DNA from: Romanomermis culicivorax
Taxonomy: Eukaryota; Nematoda; Enoplea; Mermithida; Mermithidae
DNA length: 64,000 nucleotides
Direction of reading: 5' to 3'
Assembly (NCBI GenBank): GCA_963922205.1
Contig: CAWUHX010000019.1
Span: 982,278 to 1,046,277 of the forward strand
Position 1 is the first letter of the stretch, and every line of letters begins with the position of its first letter. Position numbers and translations under genes: made by a program. The notes under the pieces are model-generated. The model saw only the letters and a list, made by a program, of their open reading frames with translations. It searched no databases and was not told where the DNA came from. Positions 35,657 through 47,147 of this stretch are shown here, piece by piece.

Positions 35657-38600
35657 GACTTTTCAATTGCTTTAACAATTGCAATCGATCAGTGGCGCCC
35701 AATTCTACCTTCTCCACTCCCGATCTCCTCCAGGACTCCATCCCCAAGAAAACTTCCTCCAACAAACGAGTGACGTTCGCTCGTCCAGATTGCCATCTTC
35801 CCGCCAAAAAGCGGGCTTTAATAAACGATGATGGAACGCCGACTCTGCCGCCGAAGCCTCCCACGCCAGTCGCCGCTTCCCCTAAAGTTCCCATTTTCAA
35901 CGAGTCCTCGAAAGAACAATTGTTCGAAGCGATGAAAAATTTTACCGACGATTTATTCATTAAACAAAAAAGCGAAAAAAATCGTAGAACAAACTTTTCA
36001 GCCAAGAGGAATGGAATTTCGGGCGTTAAAATCGATGAGTCGGGCGCTGAGTCGTTTCAAAATGAAAAAAATAAAGAGGATTTGAAGTCAAAACGCAAGA
36101 AGATGAAACATCACCGTTCCGTTTCTCCGAAAATAGCCAAAACTATAGTCAAAAAGTCAGTCACTGTGCAATGGAAACATAATTTAGACAAGAAAATAAA
36201 AAAAGTACGATAAATAATTTGCGTTGATTTGATTTTTATTTAAAGACACTTTCCTCTTATAGCAACTTCTGCAAAAACACATGGAGAACGCTAAGCCGTA
36301 CATAGAAAAAAGATGCCAAGAAGTGTTACGTAAGATGCTGATTCGGGATCAAAGCGCTCAGGGTGTGGTACACCCAATATGCGACGAAAAATACGTTGAA
36401 AGAGTGAAAGCGGAAATGTCCAGAACTTGGTCGATATTTGTCCCGTTGCAAGAACTTTGTTCGGAAATGGATCATGAATGGCTTTGTAACTTGACTGCTA
36501 AAATTACGAAATCTATGAGGCAGAGGAAAGCCGTGGAAGTGAGATTTCGCCTGCTTGCAATTTTTCAATTTAGAATTCAATTCGAAATTTAAAATTCAAA
36601 CATTTTTTTTGTCAAGATTGTTCCTTAAAATTTTACATCACGTTACTTGACTCATCACATTCTCACCAATGCCAGATAGTAATTTCTAATAGATATTTCA
36701 TATGATTTTAATTTTTACATAAAAAGTCATCGAAAAGGTCATTTTGAAAAGACATATTTTTATTTTCTAAAAAGTGAATTAAAATTTTACATCCATTAGA
36801 GCCTTAAATTGTTCAAGAATAGAGGATAAAATGGTTTTAATATTCTCTGAATTCATTAGGCTATTCGCAATTTTGAAAGCATCAAATCTTTTCCTAGTAT
36901 CATAATTTTACAGTTTGAATCGGTGATGTTAATTTTCTGTCTTATTCCCTGCAGCAGAATATTTTCAACGACTTTATCGTAGAATACGATATGGATAATG
37001 TTGAACCGCGTTTCGCCTTTTCAAAGCGTAAACCATTCCGATCTTTTACTGTTGTATACGAAGGCGAAAATAAAAAGAAGTACATAATAGTTTCTTTCAG
37101 CATGATGAAAAAAGAGATTCGTTAACTAATTTCGTCTTATCGGGGAATAATTCGATTTCTTTTTTCCAGGATTGCAGAAGTTTGTCCTAAAGATTCGAAT
37201 ACTCCCGATTATGATGGCATTTTCGACCCGTCAGTTTACCGTGAGAAGGCGAACCGCTTTGATCGGTTAGTAAACTCAGTGAGTTCGTAAATTTGCGATT
37301 ATTTTTAATGCATGAGATTTTATTCCCATACTTTTTACAGTTTCGATTGTCTATTGATGATAAATTAGTCTATTGCTTTAATGTACGTCATTTATTTCTT
37401 TATTGCGTGGATTCGGCTTATGGCGACATCCACAATACCATACGTGATGTAAGTGTGCTGCTTTACGACTACACAGTCTAGGTTTTGAGCGAGTTTTCGT
37501 GAATTTAGAATTTTCGCGTCGTATGACTATATTTTAATCGAAATTTAACTCTGGATGTTGTACATGGTTTTAGCTGTTATCAAAAATTCTAATTTCAGTT
37601 GATTTTCTATATCGACAATAATCATAACTTCATTTCGGATTTTGATAAGATTTAAGACTAATTCAACTTTTATATTACCATATTTTTTGTTGCTTCGTGG
37701 AAATCTTCAGCCTAAATTTGACCAAAAGTACACAGATATGTTCAATTTGATTTTAATTAGTTAACGAAATTATTTTTTTGATATCGAACTCCAGCTCTAT
37801 TCCTACCAAGTGCACGAGCTCCCACCTCATTTACCGACTCCTAACGCTTTAGTCGCCGAGTTGATCGGTTTGTTTCGAAAACGGGGCAGCCCACAGGAAG
37901 TCGTGATGCCGCGCCATTTCAAAGACCCGTACAGAATATTTCATTCACGCGAATACTTGATGGGTAAGAAACTTTATTTCAAAAATCCTCGTTTTTAATT
38001 TTTAAAAATGTTATTGACTTATTCTCCAAGAATTGAAACGCAAAGAAGAAGGAACAGAATTGAACGACGATCCAGAAAACGTGCAGGCGGTGAAAAATCT
38101 TCAAACTGTGCCTTGCAGTCACGATGAATCGGATTGGCCTGTCTATACGCCGATGCAGTCAAGAGAGGTATATACATACAATATTCTTTTCTTGAGCCAC
38201 AAATTGGATTTCCGTTCTTCGATCATAATTCTAATCTTCAGGACTTTTTGTGAGTCAAAATAGCTTTACTTAATGTTCGCATAATTTACCGGGAAAGTTA
38301 ACTTGGCGTGATCTGCATGTAAATTTTTTCTCCTAAATCTTCAAAAACCGTAGCGTACTTTGTAAAAGATTCAGACAACGATTTTTAGTATGAAAGATTA
38401 ATAGAGAACGGAGTTTATGAACGTCATAAAATTACAAAAAAATAAAAGGAGTTTTCTTATATAGATTTTCGTTGACGTTTTTCCATATTTAAATGTCGTT
38501 TTTGGTATTCTCACTGCACTGGTGTCTAGTTAGAGCTCGAACCCTCTGTTAATTATGTTTAGATTGCAAGTTTTTTGTGCGAATGCTATAAGAACCGTAC

Positions 38601-41586
38601 TTTCCGAGGTTTTTGATAGATCGCAAAAATTCTGTTTGCACGTTCGTTTTACTTTCACTGATTTTAGAAAGATGTAAAAAATTATTCAATGTGCCAATTG
38701 CCAATTTGCGTTTTTCAACGTTGTACCGATTAAGTTCGGCGAAAAATAGAATTGGAAAAGACGTTTTTTGATTGAAGAGCGTTTTTTTCGAAGTGCGAAA
38801 CCAGTTGCACAATTCTCATCAATTCATTGGACAAAATGAATGTCAAACAAAACGACCATGTGAAAAGTCCATATGAAGTGACATGTTTTGTAATTTGAGT
38901 ATTGCTTCTGGATATCCACATCGGAGGGCGCACGAACAAAATTTCTCACCGCAATGTCGCGATTTTTGTTAAGATTCTAAAAATATCGATTGGAATATGT
39001 GCTTTGAGACTATTTTTAAACTCGAAAATCAAGGGTGTGCGTTAATAAAGATGGGAACATAGTGCAACAGCTAGAGATGTACCGGGTAGCATATTTTGAA
39101 AATATCGAGTCTGGGTCCAAAATTTTTAGAATATAGGGTCCGAGTCCAAAATTTTAAGACAATTTTAAGTCCGGGTGTAAAATTGTGGGAATATTGGGTC
39201 CGGTCCAGAAGAATAGTCGGATCCGCTATACTTTTCCACACGTTAATCTGTGACATTATTAAGACACGTCTGTTACATTTATCTGTAATAAGTTTGAAAT
39301 AAATAATATCTGAATGTAAGATACTTTGAATGGTTTTACAGGCTGAGTATTATGACAGTATTTATTCGGCACAAAAATCAAAATTCGCATACCTACAGTG
39401 CTCCAAAAGTTGGAAGTTTAACATTTTTTGGAATTTGCAATCCCTGTACGTGTTTTAAAATAGAAATATCCAAATGTTCCCTATATGTAGAGTAGAAAGT
39501 ATGAAAAAACTCAGATATCGTACTTTACACTTTTCATGCAATTTTAAAGTGTAGCTTTTTTGTACACCTTCCTATAAAATGCCGCAGAATTTTTTTCTTT
39601 CAACGACAGAAACTTCAGATTTTGAAAATTCAATAAATTTGGCACCACTTTGTCTATGTGATTAATTTTATCCATGGTCGCAAAAATAGTTTAATATCAT
39701 CATTTTGAAAATTTAGGTTTTGAATCTTGAAAGTTTAATTTTCTGCATCTACTGTCAGTTTTACTTTTTTAAACATTTGGAATCTAAAGTTAGCGTTCCT
39801 TTCAGTCTTACGGCGTGTATCAACAACACTCTTCAGAACCGACGACAACTTATTCGCCCATCATTCCTTCGACGCTCACTTTATCGTCGTGCAAATATGT
39901 GAATAATAACGGCAACGTACGATTCGCTAATAATAACAGCTACGCGGCGGCGCCGCAAGCCCCGCAGCCGCTGCCTCCGCTCCAAACGATCTTAAAACGA
40001 AACGGCTCCATCCCATCGGTGCCCTCGAGCGATTCTAGCGAATCGCCACCGGATGTGTTTACGGAAATTCTTGGTGAGATAGGGTAAAGCTATGCAGCTG
40101 GTGCTAAGTCACCGAAAAGCGAATCGTGCAGTGCATGGTTCATAAGCTAATCTTATTCCGAAGTAATGCCTTAAGTGAAAAGTTAACTTGCTCGTATCCG
40201 AAACTTTTTTCAAGGGAGGATTCCAAGATTTTTTAACATAGACGAAACTCGACTTGATGAGGTCGTTTGGCTACCGAATGTCAGACGTAGAGGTCTAGAA
40301 TGGCGCCCTTAAGCTCCTGGTGGCACCTGGGACGAGGCTCCAGAAAAAGATATAGTTTTAGCTACTTTATGTTCAGGAAATCTCTGAAAGTGAATGGTTA
40401 AAACAGATAATTTTGACTTCTCATGATCAGACTTTATTTTCGATTTGGTACTAAATCATGGATAAAATCATTTATTCAAATTTAAAGAAGCGGTATAGAT
40501 ACGTCTATAATGAATCATTACATTCTGACGAAGTAGCTGCATTATCAGATAGGCCAAAAATTTTCGATTTCATTTTGGGGTGAATTCCCCCCCCCCATTC
40601 TCCCTAGTATCAGTTTTAGATTTGATACACTTAAACGCTGTTTTGACTTTTGGATGAAGAAATGGAAAGAATCTGCTTACTTTTACGAAGTCTTTACCTA
40701 TTAGTGAATGGCATCCTGAAATTTAATGTGCCGTTGAATGTAGAATCGAAAAATAATTATATTGTTATTTTACTCAGTCGTCTGTCCAGTTAGGTTTTTT
40801 CATAAAATTTGTGTAAATACAAAAAAATTCAGACTATAGAATTTCTTATCACTGATTTCAAATCATGTAAATGAATTATTTAAACAGAGATATGTGTAAA
40901 GAGATTCAATTCTATCCATTTTTCGTTTCAGTTCTTTTTTCTTTATACTTTACATCATGCAGATAAAATTTGTAAAAACTGATTTTTTCGACAAAAATTT
41001 CACAGCCTGTTTTTTCTATAACACTCCAATCTATAAATTATTGTCAAATTATTTCTTCATCAAAATTTATAGTTTTTGTTGTTTTCGATTTTGGAAATCA
41101 AATTATTGTGAATGAAATTTAGATTCGACTCCATTTAAAAACTTACAATTTTCGCTGATTTCTGGAAGTATAACAAAGATCATATTTTGAAACCCTGGAT
41201 AGTTCCACGTCAAGCGTCTCAATTCGATTATTAATTAAAGATCACAAATAAACCTTGATAAACTAAAACTAAATTGAGTTAATGTAGCTGTTACAGTAAA
41301 ACGTTGCTTTTTTAAAAAGTTATAGTTTGATGATCTATTTTACTCTGTAGAATTGTGGAAAATATATATTCTAGTCAATTTTTCTTTATTTTCAGCCACA
41401 CCAATGGCCCCCGATTTTTCTCAAAAAAATCTCGTTCAAAACTACAATCGCGTTTGGCATATACCGCCGTCGGCCGTCAATTACGGGCGCAGCTCTTACG
41501 TAACGCCTCCGCAACCTCAGGTGCAAGTTTTTGCGCAATCTTATCAGTTCGCAGGCGCTCCACGACCGCTCCTACCTCGATTTTAA
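35657..41586 (+). CDS. Nine-exon host gene, unassigned nuclear-type protein
   Basis: Exons: 35657-36204, 36263-36538, 36955-37079, 37170-37278, 37341-37448, 37795-37963, 38031-38167, 39806-40073, 41396-41586 (TAA stop). Every junction has a GT donor and AG acceptor and all phases agree, giving about 640 residues. The first exon is Pro/Ser-rich and holds KRVTFA, a match to the RVxF phosphatase-1 docking motif, plus a basic KSKRKKMKHHR nuclear-localisation-like stretch. The middle exons are well folded in composition (KRCQEVLRKMLIRDQ, VCPKDSNTPDYDGIFDPSVY, HELPPHLPTPNALVAELIGL). The last two are Gln/Pro/Ser-rich and disordered. I cannot assign a family, and nuclear location is inferred only from the basic stretch. 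The start codon is not certain: it may lie upstream in the 34625 or 35304 exons. Codon usage is richer in G/C than its surroundings, as expected of a real gene. Confidence 0.75.
38200..39800. other. Large intron with a GGGTCCGGTCC-type repeat
   Basis: This 1.6 kb intron contains, at about 39070-39235, repeated TGGGTCCAAAATTTT / GGGTCCGAGTCC words and a TACCGGGTAGC start, resembling the subterminal motif clusters of element K. Boundaries of an inserted element could not be fixed. Confidence 0.3.
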
Positions 41587-41589
41587 GTG

Positions 41590-42600
41590 AGATAAACTTG
41601 CATAGTTTTCTGCGAATAATCAATATTTTACACTTTTGAAGCATATCTTCAAACTAGGTCGATTAAAAACTACTTTTATGTTAGAACCTCGAATTTCGCA
41701 ACTATTAATCCATAAAACTTTCACCGTCTTCAGATTCGAACTTGCAGCTATGTTTTACAACACAAGAATGAATACTCCAAAGATATATAGTCGTTTCCCC
41801 TCATTTTTATTTCGATGATTCAATTTTTTCGTGCTCTTACTATTTGGCGAAATTTTTTGTTTTTTCTTCTCCATTTTAGGTCGATTCGCACGTATACGCG
41901 GTCTTTTTTTATTTTTTTCTTGAATTTTCGGGTTGTTTCTTACGATTTTTAGCATTGAATTCAAGTCGCCTTGTACAGTAATTGAATCTATAAAACAATA
42001 TCGATGTTTGCTCATTCCACAAAAAAGTATCGTCGTCTACCGGTTCGTTCGTAAAAGAAGTTAAATTTATCTATATGATTACAATTATATTCTTTATTTC
42101 GCTTAGAATTTCGTTCTTTTTTCTACGGAAAGTTTAGGGCGTTTTTACGCGACCGATGCATTTGGCGATTGTACTTCATTTCGTTTAGAATTCGCCGTTT
42201 TTTCTTTTCATGTCGCACCGAATTTTTTCAAGCATCGATTTTTGAAATGTTCGGATTTTTGTATTTTGCGTAGCTTGTAATAAAGTATTTCGTCAAAATT
42301 TTAGTGTTCAAATTTGCGTAGAGTACCGCAATTCTTTTTTTGCCAAAATCAGGTATTTGGGTGTTTGAGATTCCTGTGGTTAGTGTGTACTTGTGGCTAA
42401 CGTGCTAGCCATGTAGGAAAAAATGAATATTTTCATGGATTTTCAGAATTAAAACGATTACTGCTGGACGGTGGCCAGTCGTGTCCCCAATACAGCGAGG
42501 TCTCAGAACAGCGAATAGTAAAAAGTTAATGCATTAGAATGAACGCGCACATCATTTTTATTATAAATATGCAAATTAGGTATGTTAAAATCGTTTTTGC
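41590..42600. other. Downstream flank of the host gene
   Basis: AT-rich sequence including the presumed 3' untranslated region. Short frames (for example 41755-42015 minus) are Lys-rich translations of AT-rich DNA. No further gene is supported. Confidence 0.4.
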
Positions 42601-42913
42601 TAGTTGAGATAGCCTATTTTGATTGTGCAACGGGTGGCCGATTGGGGGTCAAAAGCGCAGTCAAATGTTTCTTCACCTCGCCAAAATTTCTGTAATCGCA
42701 ATCACTGTGATGCCCAATCATTGGATTTTTCAAAATTGTATCATTGCAAACGATAATTGTTGAATATAATTCATTATCTTCCTTTCCACGAGTTTTCAAA
42801 ATTTTTTCGCATTCCAAACAAAGCCAATATTCGTTGAGTTCACCAGTGGTTCTCAAAACTTGTTGCGATTTTTTACGAAACTGGTAAAGTTGATTTGAAT
42901 TTAAAGGATTTGC

Positions 42914-42917
42914 ATAC
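42914..42917. repeat. Target-site duplication, left (ATAC)
   Basis: The 4 bp before the 5' LTR match the 4 bp after the 3' LTR at 52190-52193. Four to six base pairs is normal for Ty3/gypsy-type integration. Confidence 0.8.
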
Positions 42918-43800
42918 TGTAACGTACCTGCTAAAGCAGTACTGTAAATATGTAGCATACTGTATGTAATAGACATTTATTAGATATTATTTTATTTTTC
43001 ACATTTTATGTCTCAAGGATGTCTGGGATTCACACCCAAACATTCCTACAAAATTACGTGAAGTACTTTATTTTGATCCGTTCACACCCCGGTAGCCCAA
43101 TTAAGATGCCCTAATTAATTTGCACAAACGGCAGCTGTTCCCCTAGAACCCACACTAAACTACACATTCCACAGCTACCGTAATCCCCAGTAAAAATCGT
43201 AAACAACACCTGCACACAGTAAAATATGTAGAAGCCCCGCCGTACAGTAGTCTCAAGTGTAACAGTAGCGGCGGCCCCATAAAACATGTGTATACAGAGA
43301 AACCGATACAGGAAGCATGCACAGAAGCACAGAGGTGTGGCCAAGCCCACCGTAGAAAGCAAGTGAAGCACAGAAAGCATACGGTACCAGAAAAGCGTTA
43401 GAGAGGCGTAACTAAGGAAGCATAAAAAGCGTAGCCGGAAACGACGATTGGCGGAAGAAGATGGACAGAAGCTCGACCTCCCGCAGCGTCCAGGGAGTGG
43501 CCAAAATCGCCGTATAAAAGAAGAAGCAAAGCGTGATTTTGATCATTATATTCTGATTCTTATTCTTGTGTTTTTCCGCGCTCGCCCCGTCTTTATACAT
43601 TTGCAAGCGGCCGACTATTCGAAAGCATTTAAACCGAGGCCCCCATCCGTCTTTATTCGAAGCGCGTTTTATTTGTCGACGTTCAAGCGACCGTCGAATT
43701 ACCCGTTGTTTGTTGTAACCGTTCGCCCTGCCCCGTATTTGCCCCGCCGTATCGACCGATTGGTCCAAGTAAAGTACCTCACAGAAATCTGGTCGTTACA
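42918..43800 (+). repeat. 5' LTR (883 bp)
   Basis: TGTAAC...GTTACA ends; about ten differences from the 3' LTR, several of them clustered at 43626-43660 (versus 52026-52049), with a net 2-bp length difference. It drives transcription of the element. The 89- and 118-codon minus frames inside it are not genes. Confidence 0.93.
43513..43520 (+). promoter_or_regulatory. TATA box in 5' LTR
   Basis: TATAAAAG within CGCCGTATAAAAGAAG, the only good TATA match in the LTR; the same octamer is at 51900-51907 in the 3' LTR. Transcription would start roughly 25-30 nt downstream, about 43545. Confidence 0.55.
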
Positions 43801-43805
43801 TATTT

Positions 43806-43823
43806 TGGTGACCGTACCGTTAC
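43806..43823 (+). other. Candidate primer-binding site
   Basis: TGGTGACCGTACCGTTAC starts 5 nt after the 5' LTR, with the TGG that pairs with the tRNA CCA end. The tRNA identity was not determined. Confidence 0.45.
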
Positions 43824-44042
43824 GTTAACCAGTGGAACTCCCTGCCCCCAGTTAGGTGTACTCTTATCCGGGCGTTTAGAAGCATTAGTAATACAGTACT
43901 AATCATTTCCTACAGTAAGACGGTATTCGCATTAAGCAAACTGGAAACCCCCTCCAACGAAGCATTAAGCGATACATTTAAACGAATACAGCGTGAAGCA
44001 AAAATTGAAGCATTTAAGCAGAAATCCCATCGTAAACCAAGA

Positions 44043-47000
44043 ATGACCCACCAAACGCAAGATCATTTAGGAGAAATCGTTAGAGAACAGATAAACGATT
44101 TATTTTCAGAACATTTTCGTACCCTACGCACACAATTGAATCAGAATACAGTAAACCCTACCCTAATAGACGATCTAAGAACAGCAAACATTCGTAATAA
44201 CATGGCAAACAATTTCTACGCGAAACCTACAGTATTCACGGGCGGCGTGACCCAACATTTTGGTGAATGGAACAAAAGATTAGAACAATTCATGGCACTC
44301 CAAGGCATGAAAGATACAGACGTACAGTTAAAGTTGGCATGTTTAGAAATTCATTTAGGAGGAGCCGCGTTGGCAAAATTCAAAAGTTTAGCAAATTCCG
44401 AAAACCCTCCCCACACATACGAGCAGTATAAAGTCGCATTACAGACATTTTTCCCAAACAATAGAGATAATGAGCTACATCAACAATTCTTACGCGAAAG
44501 AAAACAAAAGCGATCAGAAACAGTAACGGAATTCTTATTTGATCTAGAACATCTCGCAACCCTCGCCTACCCTAACTTTAACACAGACGCACGAGAAATG
44601 ATCATAAAACCCCTCTTTGTAGAAGGCATGCAAAACGAAATCAGGGAAGCAATTAAGTATAGAAGGTTCGCAACTCTAAAAGAAATGTCAGACGAAGCAG
44701 CTTACATTGAACAGCAAATTCTTAGAAATGAGTTAAAGTCTAACGCCCTTCCCTTCATACCCCCAAAACCCGAACCCATCTTTTCCCTAACCAAAAATAC
44801 AGACCAACAGGATCTTTTGCATCAGTTAGAACAACAAGTAAAAGATTTACAGTTGCAGATCAAACAAAAACCTCAACCCCCACAACAAAGTAGCTACAAC
44901 AATTTCAGTAACAATACTTTCAGCAGGAATAATGCTTACAGGAACAATACCACCCCTAGGCAACCCACATGCTTCCAGTGTGGACAAATCGGACACGTAG
45001 CTCGTAATTGTAAATCAGTAGGCACCCGAAAATCATGTGCAATCTGTTTCCGTAATAATCACAGTACACGTGATTGTAAAAGCCCATGCATCCACTGCTC
45101 CCAAACAGGACATAGATCAGATAACTGCCCTTCAAAACCCCACTCCAATTTTCAATGTTTTATATGCAAGCAGAGAGGTCATACAAGCAGGTATTGCCCA
45201 AATCAGCAAAGTCGTAATATTCAAAATTGCATTGAGTACAGGCAACCCCAACCCCTCATGGACATTGACGACCCCGCATTTTACTCAAAATTACCCGCCA
45301 TAACTAACGGCCCTCAGACTACTTTAGGAACTATCATGCCCAACACCCACCGCCGCAGTGACGAATACGTCCTTGATCTGGACGTACCCGATTGGTGCGC
45401 CATGTCACCACCCCCCACGCCTGAAGCCGAAAAAATCGAAAAATCGCCGCCCACCATCCCCGTAGGCTACAAGATCCCCCGAAAGCAAGACACAACGCCG
45501 CCCACCGCCCCCGAAACCCCGTCGAAAACAGGTCGCAACTTGTTATCCCTCCTCCATGGCCTGACCCCTGCACCCTACCAATTTCGCCCCCGCCAAACAT
45601 TGCTACCGACCCCCACAAGTAAGCAAGTCCAAACCCCATCCCATAACTCAACTTCTAAAGTTTTACAGACCGTTCAGATTTCAAACCGGCCACCCCCCCA
45701 GCCCAAAATCGCAAAACGACAACACCAAAAAGCGCCACGCCAAATCGAACAGAGCGAAAAAACACAGTACCCCGCCGCTTCCAATAAAACACTACATTGG
45801 CCATTGTATTGTATTTTTCTTTGTATAATAATCCCCACATCGTGTAGTGCCCAATTTCAGATGTGTGGAACTTCATTGAGCGGTCACTCAGTCAGCATAC
45901 CAAAACTTGTATCATGCATGCCCCCTTCCACAGTAGACAAACCCGTACAAACATTCGGAAAAATCTATATCCCCTCCACTAAGCCCCACATTACAGACGC
46001 ATACAAATGCAGTGTTCGCAAACGCAAAATTTGTACTAATACAGGATTTTTTGGATCAAAAGGTATTGTCTTCGACCAAACCGAAATGCAAAATCTAACC
46101 CCACATGTTTGTAAGGCAATCGTTATAGACAAAGAACACAACGGTCAAAAATTGTACGAAACCCAACCAGGATTTTGGTCAACAAATAACTCCTTAAGCG
46201 TAGAATACACATGGTGTTGTACAGACCATTGTACCTCAGTCACTAACGTCATCATAGAAATAGGACAAATAGCATCTTGGAATGGAAAATCTATGACAGG
46301 TACATTAGGCGACCTAGGGTCATGCAAACCGACATCAGGTCATTGTGTCACAGCCGACGGATCCATTATCTGGAATGAAACAGCATTTGAAAACTTATGC
46401 CCTTTCGAATACAAAAATACACATCCCATCAAACTCACGCAAACACACATGATAATAGAAGAACTACAAGGTGCATTCTCGGTTAAAAATACAGTTTTTT
46501 CGAACCCCAATTGCCCAGAAATCCAAGACAGCATTCTAACCGAACAAGGCATTATCGTACAATTAGACAAAAGCACCCCACATCGTAATGCATTTTTAAC
46601 CCCAAAAACCAACGAAACTCATACTACACTATACGATTTTGATGATTTTGAACCCATCAATGCAAAACTAAACTATCTAGCAGACAAAATACAGGAATTC
46701 GAAATTCAAAATTTCAAAAATGTATGGAATGAATTATGCAGACAGGCACAACGTCACCTTGATCTCGTATGGCAAATCTTGCGTCTTGATGCAACCCTTG
46801 GAGCGCGTGCATTCCTACAGCGAACCGACATCATAGCAGAATTCACAGGAGAAGCCCTCACAGTCTGGCCCTGCAAGCAAGTAAATGCATCTAAAATCTT
46901 TTACAACCATAAAATCAACCAAACATGCTACAAACTTTTGCCCATTCTCGTAGGAACTGAACTCATGTTTTCAAATCCAGGAGGCAACGATTTGACCCCT

Positions 47001-47147
47001 TTTTCGCAAACCGTTGACTGCCATCACATGCATGTAGCCCTTTACAAACAGAATAATACATGGGTCAGTGAAACAGGATCCCCACATGTCACAAACTTAC
47101 CCTTAGAAATCGTCTGGAACCAAAATTTTTCCCTCTTTCCATTTTAA
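44043..47147 (+). CDS. gag-env: ORF1: Gag fused to Env-like ectodomain
   Basis: 1034 codons from the first ATG after the leader. Residues 1-240 are a retrotransposon Gag capsid region (GGAALAKFKSL, RERKQKRSETVTEFLFDLE). A short coiled coil (LLHQLEQQVKDLQLQI) follows, then four CCHC zinc knuckles: C310-C313-H318-C323, C332-C335-H340-C345, C349-C352-H357-C362 and C372-C375-H380-C385. A Pro-rich linker (about 430-585) leads to a hydrophobic signal peptide at 586-603 (LYCIFLCIII, ending SCSA). The remainder has about 16 cysteines and at least seven N-glycosylation sequons, so it looks like a secreted viral-type glycoprotein ectodomain. It most resembles arthropod mononega-like (chuvirus-type) glycoproteins, a tentative view. 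There is no stop between Gag and Env. The frame ends at TAA before any C-terminal membrane anchor; that anchor is encoded in ORF2. Confidence 0.85.
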   Translation: MTHQTQDHLGEIVREQINDLFSEHFRTLRTQLNQNTVNPTLIDDLRTANIRNNMANNFYAKPTVFTGGVTQHFGEWNKRLEQFMALQGMKDTDVQLKLACLEIHLGGAALAKFKSLANSENPPHTYEQYKVALQTFFPNNRDNELHQQFLRERKQKRSETVTEFLFDLEHLATLAYPNFNTDAREMIIKPLFVEGMQNEIREAIKYRRFATLKEMSDEAAYIEQQILRNELKSNALPFIPPKPEPIFSLTKNTDQQDLLHQLEQQVKDLQLQIKQKPQPPQQSSYNNFSNNTFSRNNAYRNNTTPRQPTCFQCGQIGHVARNCKSVGTRKSCAICFRNNHSTRDCKSPCIHCSQTGHRSDNCPSKPHSNFQCFICKQRGHTSRYCPNQQSRNIQNCIEYRQPQPLMDIDDPAFYSKLPAITNGPQTTLGTIMPNTHRRSDEYVLDLDVPDWCAMSPPPTPEAEKIEKSPPTIPVGYKIPRKQDTTPPTAPETPSKTGRNLLSLLHGLTPAPYQFRPRQTLLPTPTSKQVQTPSHNSTSKVLQTVQISNRPPPQPKIAKRQHQKAPRQIEQSEKTQYPAASNKTLHWPLYCIFLCIIIPTSCSAQFQMCGTSLSGHSVSIPKLVSCMPPSTVDKPVQTFGKIYIPSTKPHITDAYKCSVRKRKICTNTGFFGSKGIVFDQTEMQNLTPHVCKAIVIDKEHNGQKLYETQPGFWSTNNSLSVEYTWCCTDHCTSVTNVIIEIGQIASWNGKSMTGTLGDLGSCKPTSGHCVTADGSIIWNETAFENLCPFEYKNTHPIKLTQTHMIIEELQGAFSVKNTVFSNPNCPEIQDSILTEQGIIVQLDKSTPHRNAFLTPKTNETHTTLYDFDDFEPINAKLNYLADKIQEFEIQNFKNVWNELCRQAQRHLDLVWQILRLDATLGARAFLQRTDIIAEFTGEALTVWPCKQVNASKIFYNHKINQTCYKLLPILVGTELMFSNPGGNDLTPFSQTVDCHHMHVALYKQNNTWVSETGSPHVTNLPLEIVWNQNFSLFPF
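45798..47147 (+). other. env: Env-like domain inside ORF1 (signal peptide plus ectodomain)
   Basis: Starts with a signal peptide at ORF1 residues 586-603 and continues to the stop. Cysteines include a CC pair in WCCTDHC; sequons include WNET, NNTW and INQT. It should be exposed on the lumenal or outer side of membranes and would mediate entry if functional. How it would be made separately from Gag is unknown: a spliced RNA, signal-peptidase cleavage of the polyprotein, or no expression. A CCAATTTCAG acceptor-like site lies just before an in-frame ATG at 45861. Confidence 0.65.

Noticed and set aside
43111..43768. Minus-strand ORFs within the LTR (also at 51498-51993)
   Set aside because: They lie inside LTR regulatory sequence, are duplicated simply because the LTRs are, and show no domain.
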